This document shows, piece after piece, positions 26,901 to 37,959 of a DNA stretch of 64,000 nt. The notes under the pieces are model-generated. The model saw only the letters and a program-made list of their open reading frames with translations. It was not told the origin of the DNA and did no database searches. Every line of letters starts with the position of its first letter. The stretch's first letter is position 1. The stretch is from the NCBI GenBank assembly GCA_911728455.2, contig OU452228.1, positions 6,448,001 to 6,512,000 of the forward strand. Reading direction: 5' to 3'. The position numbers and the translations under genes were made by a program. This DNA comes from Marthasterias glacialis (taxonomy: Eukaryota; Echinodermata; Asteroidea; Forcipulatida; Asteriidae).

Positions 26901-29900
26901 TATCGCACGGCCACGACCCTGCAAGGTTTTAAACGGCCGTTTAAGAACGAGTCACCACTCTTTTATTCCCAATCATAAATGCCCTTTTGTCAACAAGTAT
27001 TAAAAAAATATGGAAATTGGTTTTAAAAAAGGTTTTGGATGGTTTCGTTCATTTGTCAGTTTGCAATTCATGTTCAGGGGCCCTGCTCTGCTTGTGCGTC
27101 TTGTTGTCGCCTCCCCTATGTGTGATTTGCACGATTTAGAGTTTCAAAACCCGAAACCAGACTAAATAACAGCTGTGTCCGACTGTTGGTCGTCGCGGCA
27201 GCAACGCTTTAGAAATACATTGTTTTCACAGTAAAATAAGAGGTACTTTATTAAAACTGACAACTGCTGAAAAATGGAGAAAGAATTTAAGAAATGGTAA
27301 CGTTGATCTGATTGGTGAGTGCGATTATTTACAACAGTTTGGATTTGTTTTACCGTTGGAAGCTTGTTCCGTGTATCGATACAGTGTGGGCCCTCTGTAT
27401 GTTAACATTATGCAGTGCAGTGTTGCTGTTTCAAAATTTCAGTGTACAAAACTTCATGTATCATGACAGACTGTCACAGTAGGTGATTTTCATTTTCTTG
27501 CTTCTATAAAGCTGTAATTTCATCACCTGTGCACTGCTGGAACCTAGGCCTATTTGATGTTGACTGATCTTGGTCTGCTTTCTCCTCTCTGACATTGTTC
27601 TGCCTCTTCAACAATAACTTCCTCATCAATTATATCGTCAATATCAAATTGAAGGTCAAAATTACATTGCAAGTTGTCACACATTTTAACTTAAATCCAA
27701 TAAATAAGTGTCTAAAAACTTCCTAAAACTTTTATCGTGCACAAACAAACCAGCAAACGTGAGCAGACGATATTTTCTTAGCACTTTTGACAGTTCTTCA
27801 GCCTCGTCCAAAAAATTGCTTTTTAAGTGTTTTTATTAAAGCTCCATTTTCTTTCCTTATTAACATTTTCTCTCTTAAATATTATGATTTTACCTCATAC
27901 ATTTGTTGCATGTTTGTGAAAGTAACCATCTTTAAGAAATGTTTATTTATTATTTAAAAAAAAAATAAAGTTATGCAAAATAATAAGTTAAAGGATAACA
28001 AAATCTCAAGTTTTGTTATTCATGTTCAGGGGCCAATCACAATCCAACTGGTTTTAAACAGCCTCAGCTGTGTCTTTATCAGCCGTTTAAAGTCACTTAG
28101 AAATGGTCATGTGACCACTTCTTAGCCAATAGGATTGTCTAAACTGTCTTGGGTATTTATGAATACACTTTAATTGAGCCCCGCAAATGTGTGCCATTTG
28201 ATTGCGCAATGATTCGTGATGTAGACTGTGGTAAAACATTTCAAAGACAGCTCTGGTGCCGAGTGGTCAACAATGCATTGTGTGTTATTGTCACACACAT
28301 GGCCCTGGTCAGCCGGTCCACTGTCTACTTCACAGATTTCAAGTTAATGAGGAAGGGTGGGTGGAGCGAGACAACCCCCTAACTTTAGAAATTGTTATTT
28401 CTACAAAGAATACGCATGTAAAAATTGTGAAAAAAGTAACGATATACTATAATAGGCATACTTTATTTTGTTTAACCAATAAAACAAAATAATTCATGGG
28501 ACCTTTAAGATCTATGACTCACTAAGAAATAAGCAAAGCTTTTTTTTTTATCCTTTTCAATAACTTTCAAGCTAACATGTCGATCCAACAGCTTTATAAA
28601 ACATGTAGCCTTATAAGCTTCACCATGGTGTGAGAAGATATCAGTGACAATCATTAAGCCTTAATAAGGCATTACAAAACTATATCATCTCAACGTTTGA
28701 ATCATTGTCTCCCTGCACGATCTTCTCTCATTTTTTGGTATCCTTTCCAAACATATACAAGGTTTTAGTTTTGCTTTACAAAAATATACATGTTTGTTGA
28801 TGATTGTACTGCCCCAAAAGAGAAAAATCCAGAAAAATGGGTCATGATATCCTCTTGATCTGGAAATGAAGCCCCTCAATAAGAGAGCGCTATATTTCAG
28901 AGGTTTGCATAAACTCTCTCTATCACCACAGATACAAATTTAGAGTTTTGATCTTCACAAGTTGAAACCGGATGACTTGTTTACACACAAATGTTTCCCC
29001 CTACCCGGAAACGGAAGCCGTCTTAAGGCGCCATTATGTAATTTTGGACACAGGAGCAAAGGTCACGCAGTCTATCATCTTCGGAGCGTGCACAGACCAC
29101 ACACTGTAAAAAATGTTAACGCTTGACACATTTATGAAATGAACACTGTGTTTAAAACCAAAACATTGTGTGATCAACCTAAACACATCCAGTGATAATA
29201 AATTAAACAGGTGTGTTTATTTGCTGCTGCGCTGAATGTATTTAAAAAATAAGTGTATTTTTATCATCAAGTATTTTTTTATTCTTGATCTCAATGACTA
29301 AGTAATTCAACATGAATGTGTTTCAAAAGTCATCAAAAGGTTAACAGTGCTTAATATTTTAAATCAGTAGTGTTAATTAGGCTGCTGATGATTTTGTGAT
29401 AATGCTTGTAAATGCCGAATAAACACAATGCTGCATAATAAACATGTGACTAAACACCACAGTGTGTTTAAGGTACCGTGACGTAGAAATGTCAAGAAAA
29501 CCTTTAACCAATGAGATTTCATGAAAGAGACCCAACCGTGGCGTCGGAGGGCGGGAATTGGAAAAGGCGGCCATCTTTGTTCTACACTCTGCTGATGAGT
29601 GAGCTGGTTAGAGCCCGGTAGATAAATTCAGGTAAGTCAACAATTTTGAGCCCAGAACAAAACTAATTTAGACTCATGGTAGGCTATCAAAATACTTAAA
29701 AACTCATGGCAGTCTGGTGTGTAGTAAACCTCAACAATCCCCCTACTCTCTACACACCCACCTATGCACACCTCCCCTTTCTCTCAAGGGTCGGAGATCA
29801 CATATGGAGAAAAGACAAGGAAGCAAGTTTTAGTTTGTTGTTAATGCAGTTAGTTTTTACCTCTTTCTAATTTGTACTTTTCCAACAGGATGCTGCTGAA

Positions 29901-32900
29901 ACCAATAAATCAACCATGACGAAACCCCTGGACTCGTCCCTCCTGTCATGTTTGTACATAGCAACGAAGTTCAGCAATGTGTTGTTTGTGGGGACACCAT
30001 TAGTGTGGTCTCGGACCCCAAGACTGGGGTAGGTTGCATGACTCTTCTACTTGGTGTTTATAATACGTTTGATTTGGATTACCCAAAGATTTTCTACCAG
30101 GGATTAGGCTTCTCCAACAGTTCATCGTTGGAAGTAAATACATTGGACAAATGCCAAGCAGGTTAAGTAAGTTTTGGTGATTGTGAAAAGTAGACTACAA
30201 ACACATTTTTACATAAACACACAATTGATAATTTTCAAACTCACTCATTTCTATAAATATATAGGCCTATGGAATAGACCAATTGTGCGACCTGCGTCAC
30301 GTGACCTATTATTGGTATTAAATGTAAACAGACACGACATCCTCCATAGGAAAGTGCGGTACGGTACAAGATAGTTGTTGCATTTGTTTATTTCATTGAG
30401 GCTTTTCTTTCTCGAAATCTGTGAAAAATATTCCAGAGTTTGTACCAGAGACCTTCGAGTGGCTGAATAAAGCCAGTAAGGACAGTTCCAGCAAGTCTTG
30501 GAAATTGTATAAGTAACATATAAATGTGTACTAGTGCACGACAGAACGCTTGGGTCAGACGACCGTGATCGCACACTTTTCAGCACAAGAATTTCAAAGT
30601 TTTGAAGCTGAATCGTCCAATAAAATTGCTTTCCAAAAATGTGTGATTCCTTTGCCTATTTGAAATTTTGCAAGGCTAGGTTTCAATGCTCCTTTTTCCA
30701 ACGTTCTTTACCCTTTTTTACAGTGATTTAGGCCTAAATTACAAACAAAATAACAGGCGGGTGGCTACATAGCCGTCCGACGCTAGTAGTGCCTAACTAA
30801 AAATAAACCCCTTTTGTAGTAGAATACATGTAGTTTATGAAACAGTAATGTGATTAATATCAATGTCCCAACATACAACTTTAATAAAATGGCTTAATAA
30901 CCGCCTTACTATTACTAAAAGCCGAATTTTGGTGTGACTCTGTCAGTCACGGCATGTTTTTGTCTGTAGTTTGATGATGTATACACACAATAGGTCACGC
31001 GATGACATGTAAACATTGGTCGCGCAATCGATCTTGAATTTTTTATTTTTTTTTGCTTTCAATGCATGCAGCATGATGCTCACATTTTAAAAGACAAATT
31101 TGCCGTATGTATATACTGGTTACTATTTAAAGGGAGGTTACATCATTAGTTTTTGGAAGAATTCATCCCTTCTTATCATTCAGTTTTTAAAATACACATC
31201 ATAAAACTAACCTGTGAAAATTTCATCAAAATCGGTCTTCACTTTTTCGAGAGAACTGCGAATAACGGTTTCAATTTGATTAAGTATTTTGTGCATGTTC
31301 GTATTATAAATGCACACAAACGCGATGGTCAGCAGACCATCGATTCAAAATCCCTATAAAATTTCACTTTTCTTTAAAATGAAATAACACCTGGCAAACC
31401 GATTTCACTGGATACTTGGCAATAAAGTACACTCAGTCAAGTAAGTTATTTTGTAGTAATTTTGTTTTCCATGTCTGCAATGATGTAACCTCCCTTAAAA
31501 ACATTTTTGTCTGTAAGGCAGAGATTTAATGATTATCTGAAGTAGGACCTATAAGAAAAAGATAATATTTTTTTTTGTAAGAAAATCTTTTTAAGTAAAA
31601 GAAAGGACTGTTTTAAAAAGAAATCTTTACTAAGTAAAAAAATTGGCACTGGTACTAGTTAATTTCAGCACGGTTACTCGTAAAAGATTGCTGTCAGTAT
31701 GTTTAGGCAGAGATTTACATAGGGCCTATACTGAAGAAGAGGAATTGAATTTTGATTTTATAATTAAACACATGTTGAGAATTTAAACACTTGAAATAAT
31801 AAGGCCAAATAAAAAAAAATACCAGTTGATCGTCCGGGTTTTTTCAAAATGAGGAGGATGCGGGCCTTTTTATTTTTTATTTATTATTTTTTTTCCAAGA
31901 TGGCCGCCAAGCATTTTACTTAAAAAAAACCACAAATTTTTCAGTTTAAAATCACCGCTTTACCTGTGGTATATCCGTTTGCTGATCCCATGTGTGGCGA
32001 TTTAAATGCGTGGGTCAGCAGCAGCAACGCGGCAGTGACGCGTGACGACCAACTCGACACACAAATGCTATTGATAAACAATCGGTCAAATCAACTCGAC
32101 CAAATTTAAAACCGCAAGATAATCGGTCGAGTTGTCTCAACGGTCGAGTTGAACTGTCATCGTAACCACGGAGCTCAACCACATTCCCAGAGGTGATCGA
32201 TCTCGCCATGCCATTCTATACGGCGTGCTCAGCTCCCATGGTAGCATGGCTGCTTTGTATGATCGTGCACGGTGCACCACCGTGTGAGCCATGCCGCCCG
32301 CCGCCTGCATGCGTCGATCTGACCCTGCATGCAGCGGCTGGTGTAGCATGCAGTCCAACGATCGTTAGTCGGAAGTCCCCCCGCGCACAAAATGCGGTTT
32401 CTGTTTCCCAGACTCACGTTTTGTTGTTTCAAATTTTCGAAGATCGGTAAGTAAAAACTAAGTATAAAGTGAAAAAAAAATTTTTTTTTTAAATTTATAC
32501 CAAGGATGGATTAAAAATTCATACAAGTTTTGTCTTTTTGAGGAAAAAAATCGAAAATAAAAAATAGTAAAAAAAAGGATGCGGCCTCAAAAAAGGATGC
32601 GGGCGGGGACGATCAACTGGTATTTTTTTTTATTTGGCCTAATAAATGGCGCTAGACGTTTTAAAAGTGTCACAGGCAATTAACGTGTTATTGTGTTTAT
32701 TATTTGAACGGATTGACGTGTTTACTTTTTCAGTACCGGTATGTGTTTATTGTTTAAAACATTGCTGATATTTAAATTTGAAACACTTGACGTGTGTACA
32801 AGATAAACACACTGTTCTGTTTTTATTTTAAACACCGTCGGTGTGTTGAATTTAAACACGGAACATGATTATAATTTAAACATGTTCACATAATAAACAG

Positions 32901-35900
32901 CGTTAGGTGTTTTAAAAGTGTCACAGATGGGTGTTTATTTATGTGTTTAAAACCTAAACACTTGTTTTTACAGTGCACACATGTCGGCTAACTCTAACGC
33001 TTCATTTCACCCACACTTGGACAACAAATGGTCTTATAAATACTTGCATTTTGTGGCTATTCAGAGGCGATTTTCATGTAATCCCCAATTGCAGACCTTT
33101 TGTCCTTTTGTTCCAAGAGGAGAGGCTTCCGCTTTTATTCATTAATTGTATTTTGGCTCAATGGAGGTAAGTCAGAGAGTGAGCCGGCAATCGAGCCAAT
33201 GTTGTGTGTTTAGTGCCACTCCTATGCCTTAGGTAACCACCGATGTTTTCCAATTCACGCTGTTTTGCAATTTAATTTGACAATCCAACAAAAGAGAATC
33301 TTTCTTCTCTTGGCATTGTCAAGTCAGGGTTTCTTTGTGCCAGCGGAACCCTCCAAGAAAAAAGATTTTGGCAATTCCGCCAAAAAAATCCTGCCAGGCA
33401 TACAGTACAAAAAAGAGTCAAGGCGGCAAATCATATCTTAAGAGTAACAAAACATATTTTCAGGGCAAGACAATACAAAATGAAAAACAATGTCTCATGA
33501 AAATACCAATCTTTGACTATTGCCTAGTGCACAGTATTATAATATAGTCATGAAATCAAGTCTTCCATTGATGAGGATGCTACTGGTGCATATAAAGGAT
33601 TGGATCTAACTGAGTCAGTTTTTTCTTTGAATTCACAGATCGACATTTTAGCCCGTACTTCCAATCAGAATGGCATCAAACATAACAGTTCAGTCAGTGC
33701 TAGCAGAGATTAGTCAGGGTCATCTTGAATGCCCAATTTGCAGTGAACGATTCAGGCAGCCCAAACTACTGGAGTGTTCTCATTCATTTTGTCTTGAATG
33801 CCTTCAACAACTCCGACAGAACAGTCCAAGTACTATAAAACTTTTATGTCCAGTGTGTCGACATGAAACTTTGTTAAAAGAAAATGGCATTGATGGTCTG
33901 AAAACAGATTTTAAATCCGTTTCCCTGATGGGAGCTTTTGAAAAACAGGAAAACCAATTGAAACAGCAGCAAGGAAAACAAGTACTCGACAAAGAGTGTG
34001 TTTCTAAATGCAGCAAGCATACTGACAGAGATCTTGTCTTGTACTGTGAAACATGCAAGAAATTTATATGCACAGCTTGCACTGTAAGAGATCATCAGTC
34101 CCATTCTCTAATGGAAATTAATGAGGCTTTAGACAAATGCAAACAACATGCCAGACACCTTGGAGGAATAATAGGACAGAGCATTGGATCTTTCAGCATT
34201 GCTATTCAAGAAATAGACATGTCCTGCGAGACATTAGATTCTATGTTTGCTGCCACCAAAGCAAAAATCACCAAGAAGGCTGATGACGAGATTGCCAGGG
34301 AGGTTGCCAGGATCAGAGAGGAGCAGCAGAAACTGATCCAAGATGCAGAACAGATTTATAAATACAGAGTCAAGACAATGGAAACTGTACGAGCTGCAAA
34401 CAGCAAAGAGAGGAACAAAGCAAAGCACAAGCAGGATGAGCTTAATCAACTCATACATCAAGGGATCAAGATTGTACATCACATAGAACAACTCTTACAA
34501 GACCTCAAAGAATACACAGAGATGAAACCAACAAAAGTGCCTGATGGGTTGACTTATATGGACTTTAAAGAAGGCCAGAAATCACTAGGGAGACTGGTGC
34601 TGAAAGATGAACAACAAGTAGAATCAGCAACTTCTGCTAAGGCTGGAAAACAAACATTTCAATCCATGAAACACATCCAACAAAATAAATGGACATTAAA
34701 ATCAGAAAAAAGGACGTGGATGAACAGAGATCAACAGTTGGTAAGGTTTTCCCCATGGGATATTGCTGCATACTCCAATAGTGATATTGTTGTGTCAGCT
34801 TTGGACAGTGCCACCTTGATTACAATATCAGCTGAGAGTAATCCTCAATCCACTGTCATCCCACAAGCACTTTCAATCGAAGACCTTACTGGACAAAGCA
34901 CAGTAACTGTGAACAAGAATGATGAGCTCATTGTTTTAAATAATGAAGCAGTCAAGATCTTCAACAGGAATTATCAGCTCCTCAATCAGTTCAAACCAGG
35001 CAGTCAACCATCATGTGTTGCAGTGGATGACAACAATCTGATAGCAGTGGGTTATAATAACAAGGGAGAGATCTCTCTACACAAACCAGATGGATCCCTC
35101 ATCAGAACACTGCCTGCTCCAGGGATTGGTGGATACTTGACTACCTACAAACAGAGACTCATCTACACCAACTGGCATAACAGGAAGTTAGTATCAGTGG
35201 ACTACAATGGTGACATGGTATTCTCGGTAGATACCGGTCAATCTGGGAGGCCTTGTTGTCTGTGCTGTGACAGGTATGGAAACATCTACGTATATGTTGC
35301 TGTTAGGAAAGGATTTCTATCATCACTGGGTGAGATCCATCATTACAGTCCTGATGGCAAGTACATTGGATGTATCAACAAGGGATGTGGTGATCCACGT
35401 GGTATGACACTCTCAACAGCTGGTGATCTGGTTATGGCTACACACAATTCAGTTCAAATCTATCACCTTGAGTAAAGACATCAATAAACATTATGCTAGA
35501 CCACAAGAAGGTTCAACCGGAGATAAACTTTGGGGCAACATGAAACTAATTTAGCTTCCTGAGAAGCTATTATCTTACAAAATATGATTTCACTCATATC
35601 AGCTTTGAAAATATAAAAATGACAAAATGTATTTAACCGCCTGGGTTTGGGATTTTCCGGAGCCACCCAAAAGGTAAATTTTTGATCACCCAGACTAATT
35701 TGTTGTTGAGAATATTGTTGTCAATATAAAAACATGACTAAAGCAAGTAAAGACAACAATCATTCTCATAAAATGCACTGCCATTCATGGCATAAGTTGT
35801 GTAGGAAAAAAATGACTTTCTGAATGTAAACATGGAATTTGTTAATTTTATCACTGGGCATACATGTATATCAAATTATGAAAATAACAAAAGTTTATCA

Positions 35901-37204
35901 ATGAGATCAGTTATATTAGTTTTACAAATCAGTACATGAGGCGAGAAATATGCCTCCACTGAAATTGAGGAGTTTTAAATAACACTTGACAAAGTGGTTT
36001 GTAATACATGTATTTGCTATAAAAATGACATTTTGGTGACTAGGAAATTAGAAAATGCTGATAAACTACATGCATTTACAAAAAATCAAAAAGAGATTGT
36101 TGGTGTGGGTGCTTTTTAAAATTGTATCCTCTATTAATTTTCAAAACAGAGCTGCCATTTAAATGGATAAAGTACATAATTTAATTGGTTTGTGAAAGAA
36201 AAAGTTCATTCCAATGAGATTGTTTGTAATAAACACACCACAACATCAACCTGTGAAGATTACATTAAATTTGTTAGTCACATTTTAATTTTGTTGGGGA
36301 GTTTTACAAGTACATATTCCTTGTATGTACATGTATTATTTGGATCTCTGCAAATCTGCAATAAATTTAAGGGGTCTTCAAATGCTGTTGAATCCAGGCC
36401 TGGAATTACACAGAGGCCACTGGGGCAATGGCATCTGTTGCCCTGGTTTTTCGCCTTGGTGCCCTTTCCAAAGTTTCCCAAAGACTTTCAAACGGAAGTG
36501 TCCTTTACAAAGTGAAAATGGCCTTTCCCTCACAAAGATGAAACTCCAGGCCTGTAAATCTTGACTTTGACAGTATTTCAAATGGGAGTATTTCCCTGGG
36601 GATTGGTACTTATCAGAAATTTACAATTATTGAGTTTTCAGATTAACTTTAATCAGTTTACCTGATGATTACCATTGTACTTTATATTAAATACAAGTAG
36701 GAAACAACATCAGGATAACCCATTTGTTTATATTTGAGGAGTGAATCTTGTCAATGTACTTTGTCTAACAGTGTTTATTATGCCATTCAGTCAGGTACCT
36801 GATAATAAGCTGTTCAGTTCATTATCTCTGAGAAGTGCCACTCATCAAAGCATATATTATAGATCTCATCCTCTAATTTTTAAAGATCAGAGCATTTGAA
36901 ACAGAAATATTTATAGAAGAATACTCCTTCAATTACATACTAGATCTGTAAATCTGTACAAAGAGGTGTTAACATGCAATAAATATTCACAGCAAATCAA
37001 GACTATTCCTTACCTCTCATTGTGAGCTTCCTGTTTCTTGTACATGTGCAACTCTCCCTGTAGTGTCTTCAGAGCTTCACTGGTAGAGTCCTCAGCATCT
37101 GCCCTGTCTGGGAGTCTGAGACTGACTAGGATCTTGTGGGTTCCAGGGTTACCATGGTTATTGCCATTAGAATCCAAGATGCTGGTGGGCATAAAGAGGG
37201 ACAC
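20985..37204 (-). CDS. small coiled-coil protein, antisense gene containing TRIM gene 2; possibly defective
   Basis: Exons on the minus strand: 37204-37014 (phase 0 in, phase 2 out), 25343-25261, and 21028-20985 (stop at 20987-20985). The first exon encodes SLFMPTSILDSNGN, then LVSLRLPDRADAEDS and the helical TLQGELHMYKKQEAHNE. The others encode RLQSLLQEKHQWSDQVRQAY and ARAKIVNRQQLHIS. The product is not recognised. If the middle exon starts at the outer acceptor (CAG at 25346-25344), TAA (25339-25337) and TGA (25333-25331) follow in frame. An inner AG just before 25325 avoids both but lacks a good polypyrimidine tract. So the gene either uses that AG or is broken. Upstream exons probably lie between 37205 and 42350. 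TRIM gene 2 is in the first intron. Confidence 0.45.
22697..24128. repeat. unit 2-specific insertion of about 1.4 kb
   Basis: Unit 1 passes directly from ATTGTCA to AGAAACAACAG near 9495; unit 2 has about 1.4 kb between the matching points. The insert contains a dispersed repeat at 23500-23640 that recurs inverted at 58110-58255. No termini or coding region were identified. Confidence 0.5.
23500..23640 (+). repeat. dispersed repeat shared with 58110-58255
   Basis: The segment from GCTGCCGTCTTTCAACACT to TGGCCTTATTGGCCC is found in reverse complement at 58110-58255, next to the piggyBac remnant. The nature of the element is unknown. Confidence 0.6.
25344..26724. other. duplicated non-coding sequence, unit 2
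   Basis: It aligns with 10523-12090 of unit 1. No exon is seen. Confidence 0.5.
26725..28504. mobile_element. 1.78-kb TTAA-flanked non-autonomous element
   Basis: TTAA at 26721-26724 and 28505-28508 flank ends AGGGCCCGTGAA and TTCATGGGACCT, which are inverted repeats. No transposase frame is present. A 133-bp near-perfect palindrome lies near its left end. The TTAA target is typical of piggyBac and Kolobok superfamilies; which one applies cannot be told from the termini alone. The element is absent from unit 1, so it inserted after the duplication. Confidence 0.7.
26838..26970. repeat. 133-bp near-perfect palindrome
   Basis: The arms run from GGGAATAAATGAGTGG through GCAGGGTCGTGGC to the inverse GCCACGACCCTGC and ending CTCTTTTATTCCC, with a loop of about 11 nt. 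A related shorter hairpin with the same GGTCGTG core lies at 54496-54580. Confidence 0.75.
29540..30166 (+). pseudogene. mini-gene remnant inside the CACTG element
   Basis: A YY1-like GGCGGCCATCTTT (29566-29578) precedes a candidate 5' exon with donor CAG|GTAAGT (GT at 29632). An acceptor TCCAACAG ends at 29888. The downstream frame ending at 30166 contains QCVVCGD, then LLLGVYNTFDLDYPKIF. This last motif resembles a VFNLxYPK-like segment recalled from uncharacterised transposon-associated proteins in fish and invertebrates; that is from memory and inference. Stops lie upstream of 29915 in the same frame, so the gene is broken or partial. Confidence 0.35.
30273..31034. mobile_element. AATAGACC-ended fold-back element, copy 1
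   Basis: The left end AATAGACCAATTGTGCGACC and the right end near 31034 are inverted repeats containing GGTCACG. It shares its interior with the element at 46252-46913 (CCATAGGAAAGTGCGGTACGG, and a block reading IPEFVPETFEWL). It is nested within the CACTG element. Confidence 0.6.
31802..32640. mobile_element. 839-bp element with perfect terminal inverted repeats of about 34 bp
   Basis: The termini start AGGCCAAATAAAAAAAAATA and match their inverse at the right end over at least 34 bases, ending at a GATCGTCC motif. AATA flanks both sides (31798-31801 and 32641-32644). It has no transposase frame. The interior is GC-rich around 32000-32400, unlike the AT-rich neighbours. It is nested in the CACTG element and looks young because the repeats are intact. 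Confidence 0.75.
33639..35488 (+). CDS. TRIM protein 2 (RING, B-box, coiled coil, NHL-like propeller), CDS 33670-35475
   Basis: A single exon encodes 601 residues and is paralogous to the TRIM at 15518. All eight RING ligands (C21 to C63) and the B-box ligands (C114, H117, C126, C129, C134, C137, H142, H145) are intact. Relative to paralogue 1 there is a net gain of four residues just before the B-box. By hand count about 88 percent of residues agree overall, but only about two thirds between residues 103 and 215. The acceptor TTGAATTCACAG (33627-33638), the 31-nt leader and AATAAA (35483-35488) mirror gene 1. A predicted ubiquitin ligase; its target is unknown. Confidence 0.9.
35489..36861. 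other. 3' flank of TRIM gene 2, shared with unit 1
   Basis: It is a close match to 17325-18680 and contains only the fold-back element at 36395-36554. Confidence 0.6.
36395..36554. mobile_element. CAGGCCTGGA fold-back MITE (unit 2)
   Basis: It is the orthologous copy of 18210-18368, with the same termini and flanks. Confidence 0.65.
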
Positions 37205-37384
37205 CTGAGATAAAAGCGGATCATAGTAAAGAATGGTTCAAAAAGGGATTTAAAGATTATCCTGTTGATAAAAAAACAAGGAGTACTTCAACAATTACAG
37301 ATGCTAAAATGACATGATAATGAGTCTGACAATCTCCTGGAAAAACATTGATCAAAGCAATTATGCAGATTATGTTTCACTTTC

Positions 37385-37535
37385 AGTCAGTGTTGCAGTC
37401 GAGACCTTTGAGTCTGAGACCAAGACCAAGACTGAGACCGAGACCTTGTCATTCGAGATCAAGATCAGCCCTTCCGAGACCATGACTTTTGCAGACCGAG
37501 ACCATGGTATCCGAGACTGAGACCAAGCCCAAGCC
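37385..37535 (+). repeat. degenerate GAGACC/AAGACC short tandem repeat
   Basis: Hexamer-like units GAGACC, AAGACC and GAGACT are repeated with interruptions. Confidence 0.6.
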
Positions 37536-37959
37536 CAAGCACATACTAATGTATGGTTTTTGAAGTTGTTGTCCCCTCATCAGTGCCCCATGCTGTTGTG
37601 CCAAAATTAACATCTCAATGATGATTGCTGATGACTAACATGAAAGCTGAACATTGTGTTCCTTTAAAATCTGCATTAACTAAAAAACAAAAACTGCAGG
37701 TGATATCAGCTTTAACAAGACTGAGTATGCAAGCTAATAAAAATAAGTACTCCACTCTAAAGATTTAGAAAATACACAAGAAGATTTAAATTTTCAACAA
37801 AACTTCAGTTGTTTATTTCAATGCAGCTGCTCCAATAGTGTAGCACCTCTTGGACATAAGATTTAAATCTTAACATATATTTATTTCTTCAACCACCACA
37901 CATTTCTTAAAAGTGTTTACATGATGTTACTGCCAACCTCACTAGATAGCATTGACACT

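Larger units (their letters stand above)
29102..32975. mobile_element. CACTG-ended DNA transposon (CACTA/EnSpm-like), 3.9 kb, itself hosting insertions
   Basis: The ends are CACTGTAAAAA (29102-29112) and TTTTTACAGTG (32965-32975), followed inward by many inverted and direct copies of TAAACAC/GTGTTTA motifs. The matching empty site in unit 1 (14830-14842) indicates a 2-bp CA duplication. CACTG termini fit the EnSpm/CACTA superfamily. It contains a promoter-like segment, a degraded reading frame (29889-30166), and two further elements (30273-31034 and 31802-32640). Confidence 0.6.
28955..33429 (-). mobile_element. family 1 TTAA element upstream of TRIM gene 2, split by a nested transposon
   Basis: The left part (about 28955-29101) and right part (32976-33429) together match 14695-15266 without a gap, apart from the inserted element at 29102-32975. 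The ATGGAG|GTAAGT donor is kept at 33161-33170. The right tip is truncated just before the CTGGTTAA end present in the unit 1 copy. Confidence 0.7.
6630..37150. repeat. imperfect tandem segmental duplication (two units plus a third edge)
   Basis: Three left edges align: 6629 on, 18680 on, and 36862 on, each beginning AGATCTCAT and running into the same coiled-coil exon. Unit 1 covers about 6630-18680 and unit 2 about 18680-36860. Both hold the same ordered parts: the coil exon, a terminal exon, a middle exon, a family-1 TTAA element, a TRIM gene, and a shared 3' flank with a CAGGCCTGG element. Unit-specific insertions are visible at about 12100-14370 in unit 1, and at 18763-20063, 22697-24128, 26725-28504 and 29102-32975 in unit 2. 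The third edge stops matching near 37145. Confidence 0.85.

Noticed and set aside
32193..32450. short gene in the GC-rich interior of the 839-bp element
   Set aside because: Open frames on both strands follow from GC content; no splice sites, domain or conserved motif was seen.
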